This document shows, one piece after another, positions 15,660-30,139 of a stretch of 64,000 nt of DNA (positions within the stretch are counted from its first letter, which is position 1; every line of letters starts with the position of its first letter). Made by a program: the position numbers and the translations under genes. Origin of the DNA: Amycolatopsis mediterranei (GTDB taxonomy: Bacteria; Actinomycetota; Actinomycetes; Mycobacteriales; Pseudonocardiaceae); assembly GCF_026017845.1 (NCBI RefSeq), contig NZ_CP100416.1, positions 2,767,592 through 2,831,591 of the forward strand. The letters run 5' to 3'. Under the pieces are notes generated by a model. The model had not been told where the DNA came from and did not search any database. It worked only from the letters and a program-made list of their open reading frames with translations.

Positions 15660-17261
15660 ATGGACGCACTAGTCGCGGACGTGGTCATCGTGGGGTTCGG
15701 GGCGGCCGGCGCCTGTGCCGCCCTCGAAGCGGCCGACGCGGGCGCCGACGTCATCGTCGTCGAGCGCTTCGCCGGGGGAGGGGCCAGCGCGGTCAGCGGT
15801 GGCGTCGTCTACGCCGGCGGCGGGACCACGCAGCAGCTCGACGCGGGCGTCGACGACTCCGTCGACGCGATGTACGCCTACCTGCGGCGGGAAACCGGGG
15901 ACGTCGTCTCCGAGCGGACGCTGCGGCGGTTCTGCGAGGGCAGCCGCGAAATGATCACCTGGCTGGAGGGCAACGGCGTGCCGTTCGAAGGCAGCCTGTG
16001 CCCGTACAAGACGTCGTACCCCAGCGACCAGCACTACCTCTACTACTCCGGCAGCGAGGCGGCCGGCGGGTTCCGCGACGCGGCGAAGCCGGCCGCGCGC
16101 GGTCACCGCGTCAAGGGGCCCGGGACCTCGGGGAAGATGCTGATGGCGCGGCTCAAGGCGGCCGTGCGCGCCCGCGGCGTCCGGGTGCTGACGCAGACGA
16201 CCGCCCAGACCCTGATCCGCGACGACGCCGGCCGCGTCACCGGCTTGGTCGTCGACACCCTGAGCGACGCCCCCGCGTCGGTGCGGGCGCGGCACCAGCG
16301 CTTCGCGCAGTACGCGGCGAAGCCCGGGATCTACGTGCCGTCGCTGCGCAAGTCGCTGCACCGGCGGGTCGAGCGGTTCGAGCGGTCGCACGGCCGTGAG
16401 CTGCGCATTTCCGCCCGGCGCGGGGTCGTGCTCGCCGCCGGCGGGTTCATCGCGAACCGCGAGATGGTCCGCGAGCACGCGCCGGAGTATCGCGGCGGGC
16501 TCGCGCTCGGCACGTCCGCCGACGACGGCTCGGGCATCCGGATGGGCGTCGAGGCCGGCGGGGCGACCGGCGAGCTGGGCCGGATCTCCGCGTGGCGGTT
16601 CGTCACCCCGCCCAGCGCGTTCCTCGGCGGGATCATCGTCGACGCCGCGGGCCGGCGGGTCATCGACGAGTCCCGCTACGGCGCCGCGGTCGGCGAGAAG
16701 CTCATCGAGGAGCACGGGAGCAAGGGCTGGCTGCTCGTCGACGCGCCGATCGTGGCCGAGGCGCGCCGGGACGGCCGCAAGCAGAGCCAGTGGTTCCAAT
16801 GGCTTCAGCTGCGGTACCTGCTGCGCCGCGGCCGGGTCGTGGGGGAGACGGTCGAAGAGGTGGCGCGCAAGGCCGGCGTCGACCCGCAGGGGCTGCGCGC
16901 GAGCGTCGAGGCCTACCACGGCGACCGGGATCCGGTGGGCAAGCCCCTCGAGTTCGTGCGGCGCCTGGACAACCCGCCGTATTCGCTCATCGACATCTCG
17001 GTGCGGCCGAACCTCGGGTACCCGACGCCGATGCTGACCCTCGGCGGCCTGGTCGTCGACGAGGACACCGGCGCGGTGCGGAGCACGGCGGGGCAGCCCG
17101 TCCCGGGGCTGTACGCCGCCGGCCGCACCGCCGTGGGACTCTGTTCCAGGTCGTACGTGAGCGGTCTCTCGCTGGCCGACTGCGTTTTTTCCGGCCGCAG
17201 GGCAGGGATCAACAGTGCCCTGGCGCAGGGCGTTCTCGACAAAAACGAGAACGTGTTCTAG
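15660..17261 (+). CDS. FAD-dependent steroid dehydrogenase, delta-4-(5-alpha)-KSTD-like
   Basis: A 533-aa FAD flavoprotein (VVIVGFGAAGACAALEA) of the KstD/fumarate-reductase superfamily, but distinct from KstD. It lacks the YAGPGATIGPAMVFGY end and instead finishes AAGRTAVGLCSRSYVSGLSLADCVFSGRRAG. That ending resembles the 3-ketosteroid delta-4-(5-alpha)-dehydrogenases of Rhodococcus and mycobacteria. Predicted role: desaturate C4-C5 of 5-alpha-steroids to feed the KstD/Ksh pathway. It is divergent from kstD, with one KstR box each. The exact substrate is inferred from resemblance. Confidence 0.78.
   Translation: MDALVADVVIVGFGAAGACAALEAADAGADVIVVERFAGGGASAVSGGVVYAGGGTTQQLDAGVDDSVDAMYAYLRRETGDVVSERTLRRFCEGSREMITWLEGNGVPFEGSLCPYKTSYPSDQHYLYYSGSEAAGGFRDAAKPAARGHRVKGPGTSGKMLMARLKAAVRARGVRVLTQTTAQTLIRDDAGRVTGLVVDTLSDAPASVRARHQRFAQYAAKPGIYVPSLRKSLHRRVERFERSHGRELRISARRGVVLAAGGFIANREMVREHAPEYRGGLALGTSADDGSGIRMGVEAGGATGELGRISAWRFVTPPSAFLGGIIVDAAGRRVIDESRYGAAVGEKLIEEHGSKGWLLVDAPIVAEARRDGRKQSQWFQWLQLRYLLRRGRVVGETVEEVARKAGVDPQGLRASVEAYHGDRDPVGKPLEFVRRLDNPPYSLIDISVRPNLGYPTPMLTLGGLVVDEDTGAVRSTAGQPVPGLYAAGRTAVGLCSRSYVSGLSLADCVFSGRRAGINSALAQGVLDKNENVF
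17247..17260. promoter_or_regulatory. KstR operator, one mismatch (box 4), overlapping a gene end
   Basis: GAGAACGTGTTCTA occupies the last codons and most of the stop codon of the preceding dehydrogenase gene, 35 nt before hsaA. The operator therefore constrains the C-terminal sequence NENVF of that protein. Confidence 0.82.
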
Positions 17262-17295
17262 TCTCTCAGGAAGTGGAAACGAGAGAGGACTGCGC

Positions 17296-20751
<3,456 letters not shown>

Positions 20752-20873
20752 CCGGGGTAGCTCCACCGGGTGGTTGTGCACGGATTCACAGGTGGGCCGC
20801 ATCCCATTCGCGAGAGAAAGCCGAGCCCCGGCGCGCACACTGTTACCGAGAAGACATCTTCCCGGGAGGTGCG

Positions 20874-21479
20874 GTGCGCATGCGTGGGTCCAGCGGGCGG
20901 ATCGCCCGGTTCCGGCGCCGGTTGCTGCCGGGCCGAAACCCCCTGGCCCGGGCGGGCGACCGCGTCGAGGCGTTTCTGCTGCTCCTCGCCGTCGCCGGTG
21001 CGTTGCTCGCAATACCCTTCGCGGCGGCGTTCGGCTCCGAGACGTACGGGGCGCAGACGGCTCGCGCGGCGGAGGAGCGCACGACCCGCCACCCGGCCAC
21101 GGCCGTCTCGCTCGCCGCGGCGTCCAGCCCGTCGTACAGCACCGATGGCGCCGGCGCCCCGGCCGCCCAGACGACGGTCCCGGCGGCCTGGTTCGACGCG
21201 CGCGGCACCCGCCACACCGGCGACGTCCTCGCCGACCCGGGCAGTCCGGCGGGCACCCGCGTCGCGGTGTGGCTCGACCAGCACGGCGAGCTGACCGGCG
21301 AGCCCCTGTCCGCCTCGACCTCGGCGGCCGACGGCGTGTTCGCGGCGATCCTGCTGTGGGCCGTGATCACCGGCGCACTGGCGGGGCTCTACGGCGCCAC
21401 CCGGTTCGTGCTGGCCCGCTTCCACGCGGCGGCCTGGGACCGGGCCTGGTCCGCAGCCCGCCATGACAGCCGGTTCTGA
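20874..21479 (+). CDS. Rv1733c-type membrane protein
   Basis: A 201-aa protein with two membrane helices, one at about 25-48 (EAFLLLLAVAGALLAIPFAAAFG) and one at about 155-180 (GVFAAILLWAVITGALAGLYGAT). They flank an extracytoplasmic stretch with AAWFDARGTRHTGDV and GTRVAVWLDQHGELT. This layout is that of Rv1733c-like actinobacterial proteins of unknown function. The GTG start has GGGAGG just upstream. It converges on the Smr gene with a 2-nt gap. Confidence 0.8.
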   Translation: MRMRGSSGRIARFRRRLLPGRNPLARAGDRVEAFLLLLAVAGALLAIPFAAAFGSETYGAQTARAAEERTTRHPATAVSLAAASSPSYSTDGAGAPAAQTTVPAAWFDARGTRHTGDVLADPGSPAGTRVAVWLDQHGELTGEPLSASTSAADGVFAAILLWAVITGALAGLYGATRFVLARFHAAAWDRAWSAARHDSRF

Positions 21480-21481
21480 GG

Positions 21482-21736
21482 TCACTTCCAGCGGAAGTGC
21501 ACGAACACCCGGCCGAAGTTGTCCTTGTCCTTCTCGACCCGGTGGTAGAGCGCCTTGACGTCCTTGCGCTCGAGGAACCGCAGGACGTGCTTCTTCAGCT
21601 GACCCGACCCCTTGCCGGGGATGATCTCGACGAGCGGCGCCTTCTTGGCGACGGCCTCGTCGATGATCGCGCGCAGGGCCCGGTCGATCTCGCCCCCGCG
21701 GTTGTAGACGTCGTGCAGGTCCAGCTTCAGCTTCAC
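21482..21736 (-). CDS. Small Smr-domain protein
   Basis: An 84-aa protein made of one Smr (MutS2 C-terminal) domain. It has the N-terminal LDLHDV motif, then LVEIIPGKGSGQLKKHVLRFL with the GKGSG loop (usually TGxG/HGxG), and FGRVFVHFRWK. Stand-alone Smr proteins are putative nucleic-acid nucleases or binders. The usual downstream HGxG His is replaced here by GKGSG. A 21-bp-periodic repeat array lies directly upstream. Confidence 0.82.
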   Translation of the reverse strand: MKLKLDLHDVYNRGGEIDRALRAIIDEAVAKKAPLVEIIPGKGSGQLKKHVLRFLERKDVKALYHRVEKDKDNFGRVFVHFRWK

Positions 21737-21770
21737 ACGCCCTCCCGGGCTCGACGCCGTGCGGAAACAG

Positions 21771-21879
21771 CCGACACGCGTGATTGACGGGTCGACACGC
21801 GTGATCCACGGGTCGACACGGCGGCGGGCCGTGTCGGCGCCCGATCACGCGTGTCGGCTTGCTGATCACGCGTGTCGGC
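21771..21879. repeat. 21-bp-periodic inverted array (CGACACGCGTGAT / ATCACGCGTGTCG)
   Basis: CGACACGCGTGAT starts at 21772 and 21793, and a shortened CGACACG at 21814, each 21 bp apart. After a G/C-rich centre, GATCACGCGTGTCGG starts at 21843 and 21864, again 21 bp apart and inverted to the first set. The whole tract can fold as one long hairpin. It lies between two minus-strand genes (metallo-hydrolase and smr). Confidence 0.9.
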
Positions 21880-21886
21880 TGCCGGG

Positions 21887-22948
21887 TCACAGCGCTTGCC
21901 ACCAGCCGTCCACCGCGGGTGGCTCGGCCGCGTCGATGCGCTCGCCCGGGCGGGGGATCGCCAGCGGGAGGTCGGCCTCCTTCGCCTCGCTCCACACGCG
22001 GTCGGCCGGCTCGCCCCACGGGTGCATCGCCAGCTGGAACGTCGCCCAGTGGACCGGGACCAGCAGCTTCGCCCGGACGTCGAGGCCCGCCGCGACGCCC
22101 TCCTCCGGCGTCATGTGGATGTCCGGCCACAGCGGGGCGTACGCGCCGATCTGGATCAGGGCCGCGTCGAACGGGCCGTGCTCCGCGCCGATCGCCGCGA
22201 ACCCGTCGAAGTACCCGGTGTCACCGCTGTAGAACACCCGGTGCTCCGGGCCCAGCAGGGCCCACGACGTCCACAGCGTGTCGTCGTTCGTGATGCCGCG
22301 GCCGGAGAAGTGCTGGGCCGGTGTCGCGACGAACCGGACGCCCGCCACCGTCGCCTCTTCGTGCCAGTCGAGCTCGATGATCCGCTCGGCCGGGACGTGC
22401 CAGCGCTCCAGGTGCGCCCCGACGCCGAGCGGCACCAGGAACGGCGCCTCGGACGACGTCACCAGCGCGCGGACCGTCGCCAGGTCGAGGTGGTCGTAGT
22501 GGTCGTGCGAGATGACGACCGCGTCGATCCGGCCGAGGGCCGACAGCGGCACCGGCGGCTCGTGCAGCCGTCGCGGGCCGGCGAACGCCGCGGGGGAGAC
22601 CCGGTCGCTCCACACCGGGTCGAGCAGCACGCGGGCGCCGTCGAGCTCGACCAGCGTGGACGCGTGGCCGTACCAGGTCAGGTGCAGGCCGTCGGCCGAC
22701 TCGACCGGCGCCGCCGCGACCAGCGGCACCGCGCCGGCCGGTTTGCGCAGCTCACGGTGCTCGCCGAAGAACATCTCGCGGAAGATGGTGCGCATCGACG
22801 CCGCGGTCATCGGGTGCCGCGGCGCCGCGTTGCGGAACACCTTGCCGTCGAACTGGGGCGAGGAGCGGACCCGCTCGGCCCGCGCGCCGGTGGCCTTCGC
22901 GCCGAACGCCGCCGGCAGGTCGCGCAGGGCCGCGATCGTTTTCCTCAT
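21887..22948 (-). CDS. MBL-fold metal-dependent hydrolase (NAPE-PLD/UlaG-like)
   Basis: A 353-aa metallo-beta-lactamase-fold protein. The zinc motif is ISHDHYDHLD (HxHxDH), preceded by WYGHASTLVELDGARVLLDPVWSDR and followed by FYSGDTGYFDG and VPVHWATF with later metal ligands. The N-terminal 80 residues (SSPQFDGKVFRNAAPRH) are typical of the NAPE-phospholipase-D-like branch. A phospholipid diester substrate is possible, but not shown. It begins 9 nt after the desaturase gene and is probably co-transcribed with it. Confidence 0.87.
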   Translation of the reverse strand: MRKTIAALRDLPAAFGAKATGARAERVRSSPQFDGKVFRNAAPRHPMTAASMRTIFREMFFGEHRELRKPAGAVPLVAAAPVESADGLHLTWYGHASTLVELDGARVLLDPVWSDRVSPAAFAGPRRLHEPPVPLSALGRIDAVVISHDHYDHLDLATVRALVTSSEAPFLVPLGVGAHLERWHVPAERIIELDWHEEATVAGVRFVATPAQHFSGRGITNDDTLWTSWALLGPEHRVFYSGDTGYFDGFAAIGAEHGPFDAALIQIGAYAPLWPDIHMTPEEGVAAGLDVRAKLLVPVHWATFQLAMHPWGEPADRVWSEAKEADLPLAIPRPGERIDAAEPPAVDGWWQAL

Positions 22949-22957
22949 GCCCCGAGT

Positions 22958-23974
22958 CTACGAACCCTTCCTGAGAGGCGCCCCAGCTTCGTGCAGGTGG
23001 GTGAGGGCCTGCCGGTAGGACTCGACGAGGCTCGTCTGCAGGTACGGGATGCCCAGCTCGGCGCAGTAGGCCTGGACGATCGGCTGCGCCCGCCGCAGGT
23101 GCGGCGACGGCATGCTCGGGAACAGGTGGTGCTCGATCTGGTAGTTGAGGCCGCCGAGGGCGACGTCGGTGACGGCACCGCCGCGGACGTTGCGCGAAGT
23201 CAGCACCTGCTTGCGGAGGAAGTCGAGCTCGGTGCGCCCGGTCAGCGTCGGCATGCCCTTGTGGTTGGGCGCGAAGATCGATCCCATGTAGACACCCCAC
23301 AGTCCCTGGTGGACGGCGAAGAACAGCAACGCCATCCCCGGGCTGAGAACGGTGAGCAGCGCGCTGAAGTAGAGGACGAAGTGCGCGGCGAGCAGGGCGG
23401 CTTCGGTGCCGCGGCGGCGCAGGCCCGGCTTGCGGACCGCGCGGATCCCGGACCAGTGCAGGTTCAGGCCTTCGAGGGTGAGCAGCGGGAAGAACAGGAA
23501 GGCCTGGTGCCGCCCGATGAACCGGGGCACGCCGCGGCTGGCCCGGGCCTGGTCCTTCGACCAGACGAGGATGTCCGGATCGACGTCGGGGTCGAGCTCT
23601 TCGTGGTTCGGGTTGGCGTGGTGGCGGGTGTGCTTGTCCATCCACCAGCCGTAGCTCATCCCGATCCCGAGGTTCCCGGCGAGCAGCCCGGCGGTTTCGG
23701 TGGGCCGCCGTCGCCGGAACACCTGCTTGTGCGCGAGATCGTGGGAGAGCAACGCGATCTGCCCGAACATGACGGCCATGAAGCCCGCGACGGCGAGCTG
23801 CCACCACGAGTTCCCCAGCAGTGCAAAGGCCACCCAGCCGGCGCCGAACAGTCCGGTCACGACGGCGATCCGCGCGGTGTAGTAGCCGGGCCGCCGGGCC
23901 AGCAGGCCGGCGGCGGAGATGCGGTGGCTCAGCCGGGCGAAGTCACTGCCGACGAGGTTCTCTGTGGTGGTCAC
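22958..23974 (-). CDS. Membrane fatty acid desaturase
   Basis: A 338-aa integral-membrane acyl desaturase. The three His boxes are SHDLAHKQVF (about 78-87), WWMDKHTRHHANPNHEE (about 112-128) and YQIEHHLFPSMP (about 288-299); the Q in the third box is the front-end desaturase mark. Hydrophobic blocks between boxes give about four membrane passes. It starts with GTG. It likely inserts a double bond into membrane acyl chains; the position is not deducible. It forms a pair with the downstream MBL hydrolase. Confidence 0.9.
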   Translation of the reverse strand: MTTTENLVGSDFARLSHRISAAGLLARRPGYYTARIAVVTGLFGAGWVAFALLGNSWWQLAVAGFMAVMFGQIALLSHDLAHKQVFRRRRPTETAGLLAGNLGIGMSYGWWMDKHTRHHANPNHEELDPDVDPDILVWSKDQARASRGVPRFIGRHQAFLFFPLLTLEGLNLHWSGIRAVRKPGLRRRGTEAALLAAHFVLYFSALLTVLSPGMALLFFAVHQGLWGVYMGSIFAPNHKGMPTLTGRTELDFLRKQVLTSRNVRGGAVTDVALGGLNYQIEHHLFPSMPSPHLRRAQPIVQAYCAELGIPYLQTSLVESYRQALTHLHEAGAPLRKGS

Positions 23975-24059
23975 GCCCCCGAGTCTTCGCGGTGGGCCCC
24001 CGCGCGGGAATCCGGCGCGCCCCAGGCGCTTTGCGGGGGCCAGCCCTACCGCGCCCGGG

Positions 24060-26441
<2,382 letters not shown>

Positions 26442-26477
26442 CGGGGTTCTCCAGCGTTCAGCGTCGGGCAGGTGGAA

Positions 26478-26735
26478 TCAAGCTACGGCGGGATTCGCGG
26501 CCAGTGCTTCTCGATTCCTGACGGCTTCGGTCGCCCGCCGGTAATCGTGCGGCGAAAGGCCATAAGCGTCCCGGAACCGGCGGACGAACAATGCGATGGG
26601 GAGGTCCGCCACGGCCGCGAGCGAATCGATGTCCAGCGGCAGTGCGCGCTCGCGGTCGATGCGGTCGCGGACGCGCCGCAACAATGCCAGCTCACGGAAA
26701 TGTTCCTGCGCGACTGTTTTCAAGCCGAGACACAT
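26478..26735 (-). CDS. Truncated AraC-type HTH protein
   Basis: An 85-aa protein with ELALLRRVRDRIDRERALPLDIDSLAAVADLPIALFVRRFRDAYGLSPHDYRRA, nearly parallel to the first helix-turn-helix of the AraC-type regulator at 27187-27627. It then jumps to AVRNREA, which matches the C-terminal IRNREAR of that paralog. The second HTH (about 55 residues) is missing, so it appears to be a duplicated copy with an internal deletion. A purine-rich AAGGAAA precedes the ATG. It could be a small one-HTH regulator or a decaying gene. Confidence 0.65.
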   Translation of the reverse strand: MCLGLKTVAQEHFRELALLRRVRDRIDRERALPLDIDSLAAVADLPIALFVRRFRDAYGLSPHDYRRATEAVRNREALAANPAVA

Positions 26736-26765
26736 GTCGGGGTTTCCTTTCCGCGAGCAGCGTGG

Positions 26766-27176
26766 TCAGCGCAGTTCCTGGATGCGCAGGAGGTTGCCTG
26801 CCGGGTCGCGGAACGAGCAGTCACGGATGCCGTAGGGCTGCTCGACCGGCTCCTGGACGACTTCGGCGTTGCCCGCCTCGAGCTTGGCGAAGAGGCCGTC
26901 GAGGTCGTCGGTGGCCAGGTTGGCCGAGGCGTAGGTGCCCTTGGCCATCATCTCGGCGATCATGCGGCGCTCGTCGTCGGTCAGGCCCGGCGTCGCGGCC
27001 ACCGGCGACAGCACGATCGCGGTGTCCGGCTGGTTCGGCGGGCCGACGGTGATCCACTGCATGTCGCCGTACTTGACGTTCTGGCGGACCTCGAAGCCGA
27101 GCAGGTCGCGGTAGAAGGCGAGCGACGCTTCCGGGTCCGTGTGCGGGAGGAAGCTCGAGTGAATGGTGACGTCCAT
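26766..27176 (-). CDS. VOC-family glyoxalase/bleomycin-resistance-like protein
   Basis: A 136-aa vicinal-oxygen-chelate fold protein with SSFLPHTDPEASLAFYRDLLGFEVR at the N-terminus and C-terminal QPYGIRDCSFRDPAGNLLRI. It may bind a small ligand or inactivate a toxic electrophile. The preferred start is ATG 27176; an in-frame GTG at 27185 nearly abuts the AraC stop. It lies between the full AraC regulator and its truncated copy, an arrangement common for regulator-VOC pairs. Confidence 0.85.
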   Translation of the reverse strand: MDVTIHSSFLPHTDPEASLAFYRDLLGFEVRQNVKYGDMQWITVGPPNQPDTAIVLSPVAATPGLTDDERRMIAEMMAKGTYASANLATDDLDGLFAKLEAGNAEVVQEPVEQPYGIRDCSFRDPAGNLLRIQELR

Positions 27177-27186
27177 GGTGGTCACC

Positions 27187-27627
27187 CTAGGTGGCCGTCG
27201 AGGGCCGCGCTTCTCGATTCCTGATCGGTCTGGTGACCTGTTTGGCCACGCACGGCGGCATCCCGACGGTGGCCTCGGCCTGCTGCTCGCGGTAGACGCT
27301 CGGGGGTGTGCCGACCAGCTCGGCGAACCGGGTGCTGAAGGTGCCCAGCGACGAGAAGCCGACGGTGAAGCAGACCTCGGTGACGCTCAGTTCGCCCGTG
27401 CGCAGCAGGGCCATCGCCCGTTCGATCCGCCGCGTCATGAGGTACGAATACGGTGACTCTCCGTACGCTCGCCGGAACTGCCGGCTGAGGTGCCCGGCCG
27501 ACATGTTCACGCCACGGGCCAGCGCCTCGACGTCGAGGGGCTGGGCGTACTCCCGGTCGATCCGGTCCCGGACCCGGCGCAGCAGCGCGAGGTCACGCAG
27601 GTACTGCGCCGTGGCGGAGCTGGTCAC
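27187..27627 (-). CDS. AraC-family transcriptional regulator (DNA-binding domain only)
   Basis: A 146-aa regulator with both AraC helix-turn-helix motifs: LDVEALARGVNMSAGHLSRQFRRAYGESPYSYLM and LSVTEVCFTVGFSSLGTFSTRFAELVGTPPSVYR. There is no ligand-binding domain. The GTG start at 27627 is chosen because similarity begins there; the frame continues 5' with low-complexity sequence. It probably controls the VOC gene directly downstream. Confidence 0.85.
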   Translation of the reverse strand: MTSSATAQYLRDLALLRRVRDRIDREYAQPLDVEALARGVNMSAGHLSRQFRRAYGESPYSYLMTRRIERAMALLRTGELSVTEVCFTVGFSSLGTFSTRFAELVGTPPSVYREQQAEATVGMPPCVAKQVTRPIRNREARPSTAT

Positions 27628-27674
27628 GCTCGGATCCTGCCACAAGGACGGCCTTCGCGGTGGCAACGCGGTGG

Positions 27675-28565
27675 TCAGCGGAGTGCTTCGCGGAGCGTCT
27701 CCCGCAGCCACTGCTGGGCCGGGTCGGCGTCGAGGCGGGCGTGCCAGGACAGCCGGACCTCCATTTCGGGCAGGTCCGCCGGGACCGGGAACCAGCGGAG
27801 GCCGAGGGCGGCGCCGTACTGCTCGGCGAGGCGCTGCGGCAGCAGCCCCACGTAGGGGCTCGAAGCGATCACGAGCGCGGCGACGGCGGCGGTGGGCACG
27901 ACGGCGGCGACGTGGCGGCGCAGGGCCGCCGTTTCGAGCACGTCGTCCAGCGGCCCGCGGGCCAGGCCGCGGCGGGAGGCCGAGACGTGCGGGTGCCGGC
28001 ACAGCTGCGCGAGCGTCGGACGGCGGTGCCGGCCCAGCGGGCTGTCCGCGCGCACCGCGGCCACCAGGCGTTCGCGGTACAGCACGGCGGTCCGGATGTC
28101 GGGTGCCGGCTGCCCGCCCACGCCGATGTCCAGGTCGATCGAGCCGTCGCGCAGGGCCTCGGTGCTTTCGCTGCCTTCGGCCACGAACCGCAGGGTGACG
28201 CCCGGAGCGGCCGCCGCCGTGGCCTCGGCCGCCGCGGTCGCCAGGGTCGCGGCCACGCCGTCGTTGATGCGGATCGTGAAGGTCCGCTCCAGGGCGGCGA
28301 GCGAAAAGTCGGTGTTGACCAGGGACGCCGCTTCCTCCAGCAGCGAGCGCACCCGCGGTGCCGTGCGCAGCGCGAACGGCGTCGGGGCCAGCCCGCGCCC
28401 GGCGCGCACCAGGATCGGGTCGCCCATCGCCCGCCGCAGCCGGCCCAGCGCCCGGCTGGTCGCCGGGATGGACAGGTGCAGGCGCTCGGCCGCCGCCGTC
28501 ACGCTCCCGTCCCGCAGGAGCGCGTCGAACACGCGCAGGAGGTTCAGGTCGAGCTGCTCGGGCAC
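27675..28565 (-). CDS. LysR-family transcriptional regulator
   Basis: A 296-aa LysR regulator. The N-terminal winged HTH reads [55 protein letters not shown]. The remainder is a periplasmic-binding-like effector domain. It is divergent from an MFS transporter with a 75-nt gap, so it likely controls that gene and itself from the shared intergenic region. Confidence 0.9.
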   Translation of the reverse strand: MPEQLDLNLLRVFDALLRDGSVTAAAERLHLSIPATSRALGRLRRAMGDPILVRAGRGLAPTPFALRTAPRVRSLLEEAASLVNTDFSLAALERTFTIRINDGVAATLATAAAEATAAAAPGVTLRFVAEGSESTEALRDGSIDLDIGVGGQPAPDIRTAVLYRERLVAAVRADSPLGRHRRPTLAQLCRHPHVSASRRGLARGPLDDVLETAALRRHVAAVVPTAAVAALVIASSPYVGLLPQRLAEQYGAALGLRWFPVPADLPEMEVRLSWHARLDADPAQQWLRETLREALR

Positions 28566-28640
28566 AGTTGCAGCATACGCAAACGTCTATTGCCGAAGTT
28601 GCGTCGCGCGCAGTGGTTCCCCGTTCCTACCGTCGAGCTC

Positions 28641-30104
28641 ATGTCCTCTTACCCCTCGCTCCGCGCCCCCGTGTCCCACCGCGGCCTGCTCACGCTTATG
28701 TGCGCCGCGGTCGTGCTCGTCGTCGGGATGGTCGCGGCGATCAACCTCGCCGTCCCGCTGTTCGCCGCGAGCGCGCTGCACCCGTCCGCGCCGGCCCTCG
28801 TCTGGATCGTCGACACCTACGTGATCGTGTTCGCCTGCCTGGTGATCCCCGCCGGTGCCGCGGGCGACCGGTTCGGCCGCAAAGGCGTCCTGCTGACCGG
28901 GCTCGGGCTGTTCGCCGCGGGCACGCTGCTGTCGGCGGCGGCACCGGACGTCGCCGTCCTGCTCGCCGGCCGGGCGCTCACCGGGATCGGCGCGGCCGCG
29001 GTGCTGTCCAACTCGCTCGCCGTCCTGCTGCACGCCGTGCCCGCCGAGCGCACACCGGCGACGATCGCCACCTGGGCGTCGATGACCGGGATCGGCGGGG
29101 TGGCCGGCAACGTCGGCGGCGGCCTGGTCCTGACGGCCGGCTCGTGGCGCTGGCTGTTCGCCGCCGCGGCGGCGGTCTCACTGGGGCTCGCCGCCCTGGT
29201 CGCCCGGGGCACGCCGGTGTCGTCGCGCCACGACCGCCCGCTCGGCCCCCTGGCCGCCGTGCTGCTGACCGGGGCGTCGGTCGCGCTGCTGCTCGGGATC
29301 GTCCAGGGTCCGGAGGCGGGCTGGGGCAGCGCGGTCGTCGTCACCGCGTTCGCCGCCTCCGCCGTCCTGTTCGCGGCGTGGGTGGGCACCGAATTGCGGT
29401 CCGCGCACCCGCTGCTGGACCCCCGGCTGTTCCGGATCGCCGGCCTGCGCAGCGCCTGCCTCGGGCTGACCGCGATCTTCTTCGGCATGTTCGCGCTGTT
29501 CTACGTCAACGCGTCGTTCCTGCAGTACGCCAAGGGGTTCGGCGTGCTGGCGACCGGGCTGGGGATCGTGCCGCTGACGGTGCCGATCGTCCTCGGCGGA
29601 CGGCACGTGGGGCGCCTGGCCGGGCGGATCGGCCTCGACACCGCCGTCGCGTGCGCGTTCGGGTTCGTCGGGGCCGGCCTGCTCGGACTGTCCACGAGCG
29701 ACGCGGGCACCCCGTATGCCGCCTACGCGGCCTGGCTCGTCGTGACCGGGATCGGGGTGACGCTGGCGTTGCCGACGCTGTCGGGCGTGATCGCCGGTGC
29801 CCTGCCGCCGGCCCAGGCCGGGGTCGGCACCGGGCTGCAGGCCACCACCCGGGAGTTCGGCAGCGCGCTCGGCGTTGCCGTGGTCGGCACGGTGTCCACC
29901 GCGCGGTTCGCCGCCGCCTTGCCGCCGGACGTCCGCGGGGCGCACACCGTGGCCGAAGCCCTCGCCCGGGCGCCCCGCGCGTCCGACGTCGTCACGGCGT
30001 TCGTCGCGGGGACCGACGCCGGGCTGCGCGTCGCCGGGGTGGCGGTGCTCGTCCTCGGCGGTCTGGTCGTGGCGGAATCGCGGTGGTCGCGGCGCAAGCG
30101 GTGA
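28641..30104 (+). CDS. MFS drug:proton antiporter (DHA2, 14-helix type)
   Basis: A 487-aa exporter with about 14 membrane segments. It has GDRFGRKGVLLTGLGLFAAGTLL (motif A) and RALTGIGAAAVLSNSLAVL, and motif C is visible in MTGIGGVAGNVGGG. The closest general class is the EmrB/QacA efflux family. ATG 28641 is taken because LysR-type divergence and hydrophobic segments begin there. The substrate is unknown. The divergent LysR gene is its probable regulator. Confidence 0.88.
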   Translation: MSSYPSLRAPVSHRGLLTLMCAAVVLVVGMVAAINLAVPLFAASALHPSAPALVWIVDTYVIVFACLVIPAGAAGDRFGRKGVLLTGLGLFAAGTLLSAAAPDVAVLLAGRALTGIGAAAVLSNSLAVLLHAVPAERTPATIATWASMTGIGGVAGNVGGGLVLTAGSWRWLFAAAAAVSLGLAALVARGTPVSSRHDRPLGPLAAVLLTGASVALLLGIVQGPEAGWGSAVVVTAFAASAVLFAAWVGTELRSAHPLLDPRLFRIAGLRSACLGLTAIFFGMFALFYVNASFLQYAKGFGVLATGLGIVPLTVPIVLGGRHVGRLAGRIGLDTAVACAFGFVGAGLLGLSTSDAGTPYAAYAAWLVVTGIGVTLALPTLSGVIAGALPPAQAGVGTGLQATTREFGSALGVAVVGTVSTARFAAALPPDVRGAHTVAEALARAPRASDVVTAFVAGTDAGLRVAGVAVLVLGGLVVAESRWSRRKR

Positions 30105-30107
30105 AGA

Positions 30108-30139
30108 CCGTCCCGGGGGTTCCCGTGCCCCCGGGACGG
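30108..30139. terminator. Stem-loop terminator after MFS gene
   Basis: A perfect 12-bp stem CCGTCCCGGGGG / CCCCCGGGACGG with an 8-nt loop starts 3 nt after the stop codon. There is no U-tract, as is usual in high-G+C actinobacteria. Confidence 0.75.

Noticed and set aside
26478..26735. Frameshifted full-length AraC gene
   Set aside because: No second HTH is found in the other two frames between the end of this gene and the UvrA-like gene, so an internal deletion fits better than a frameshift.
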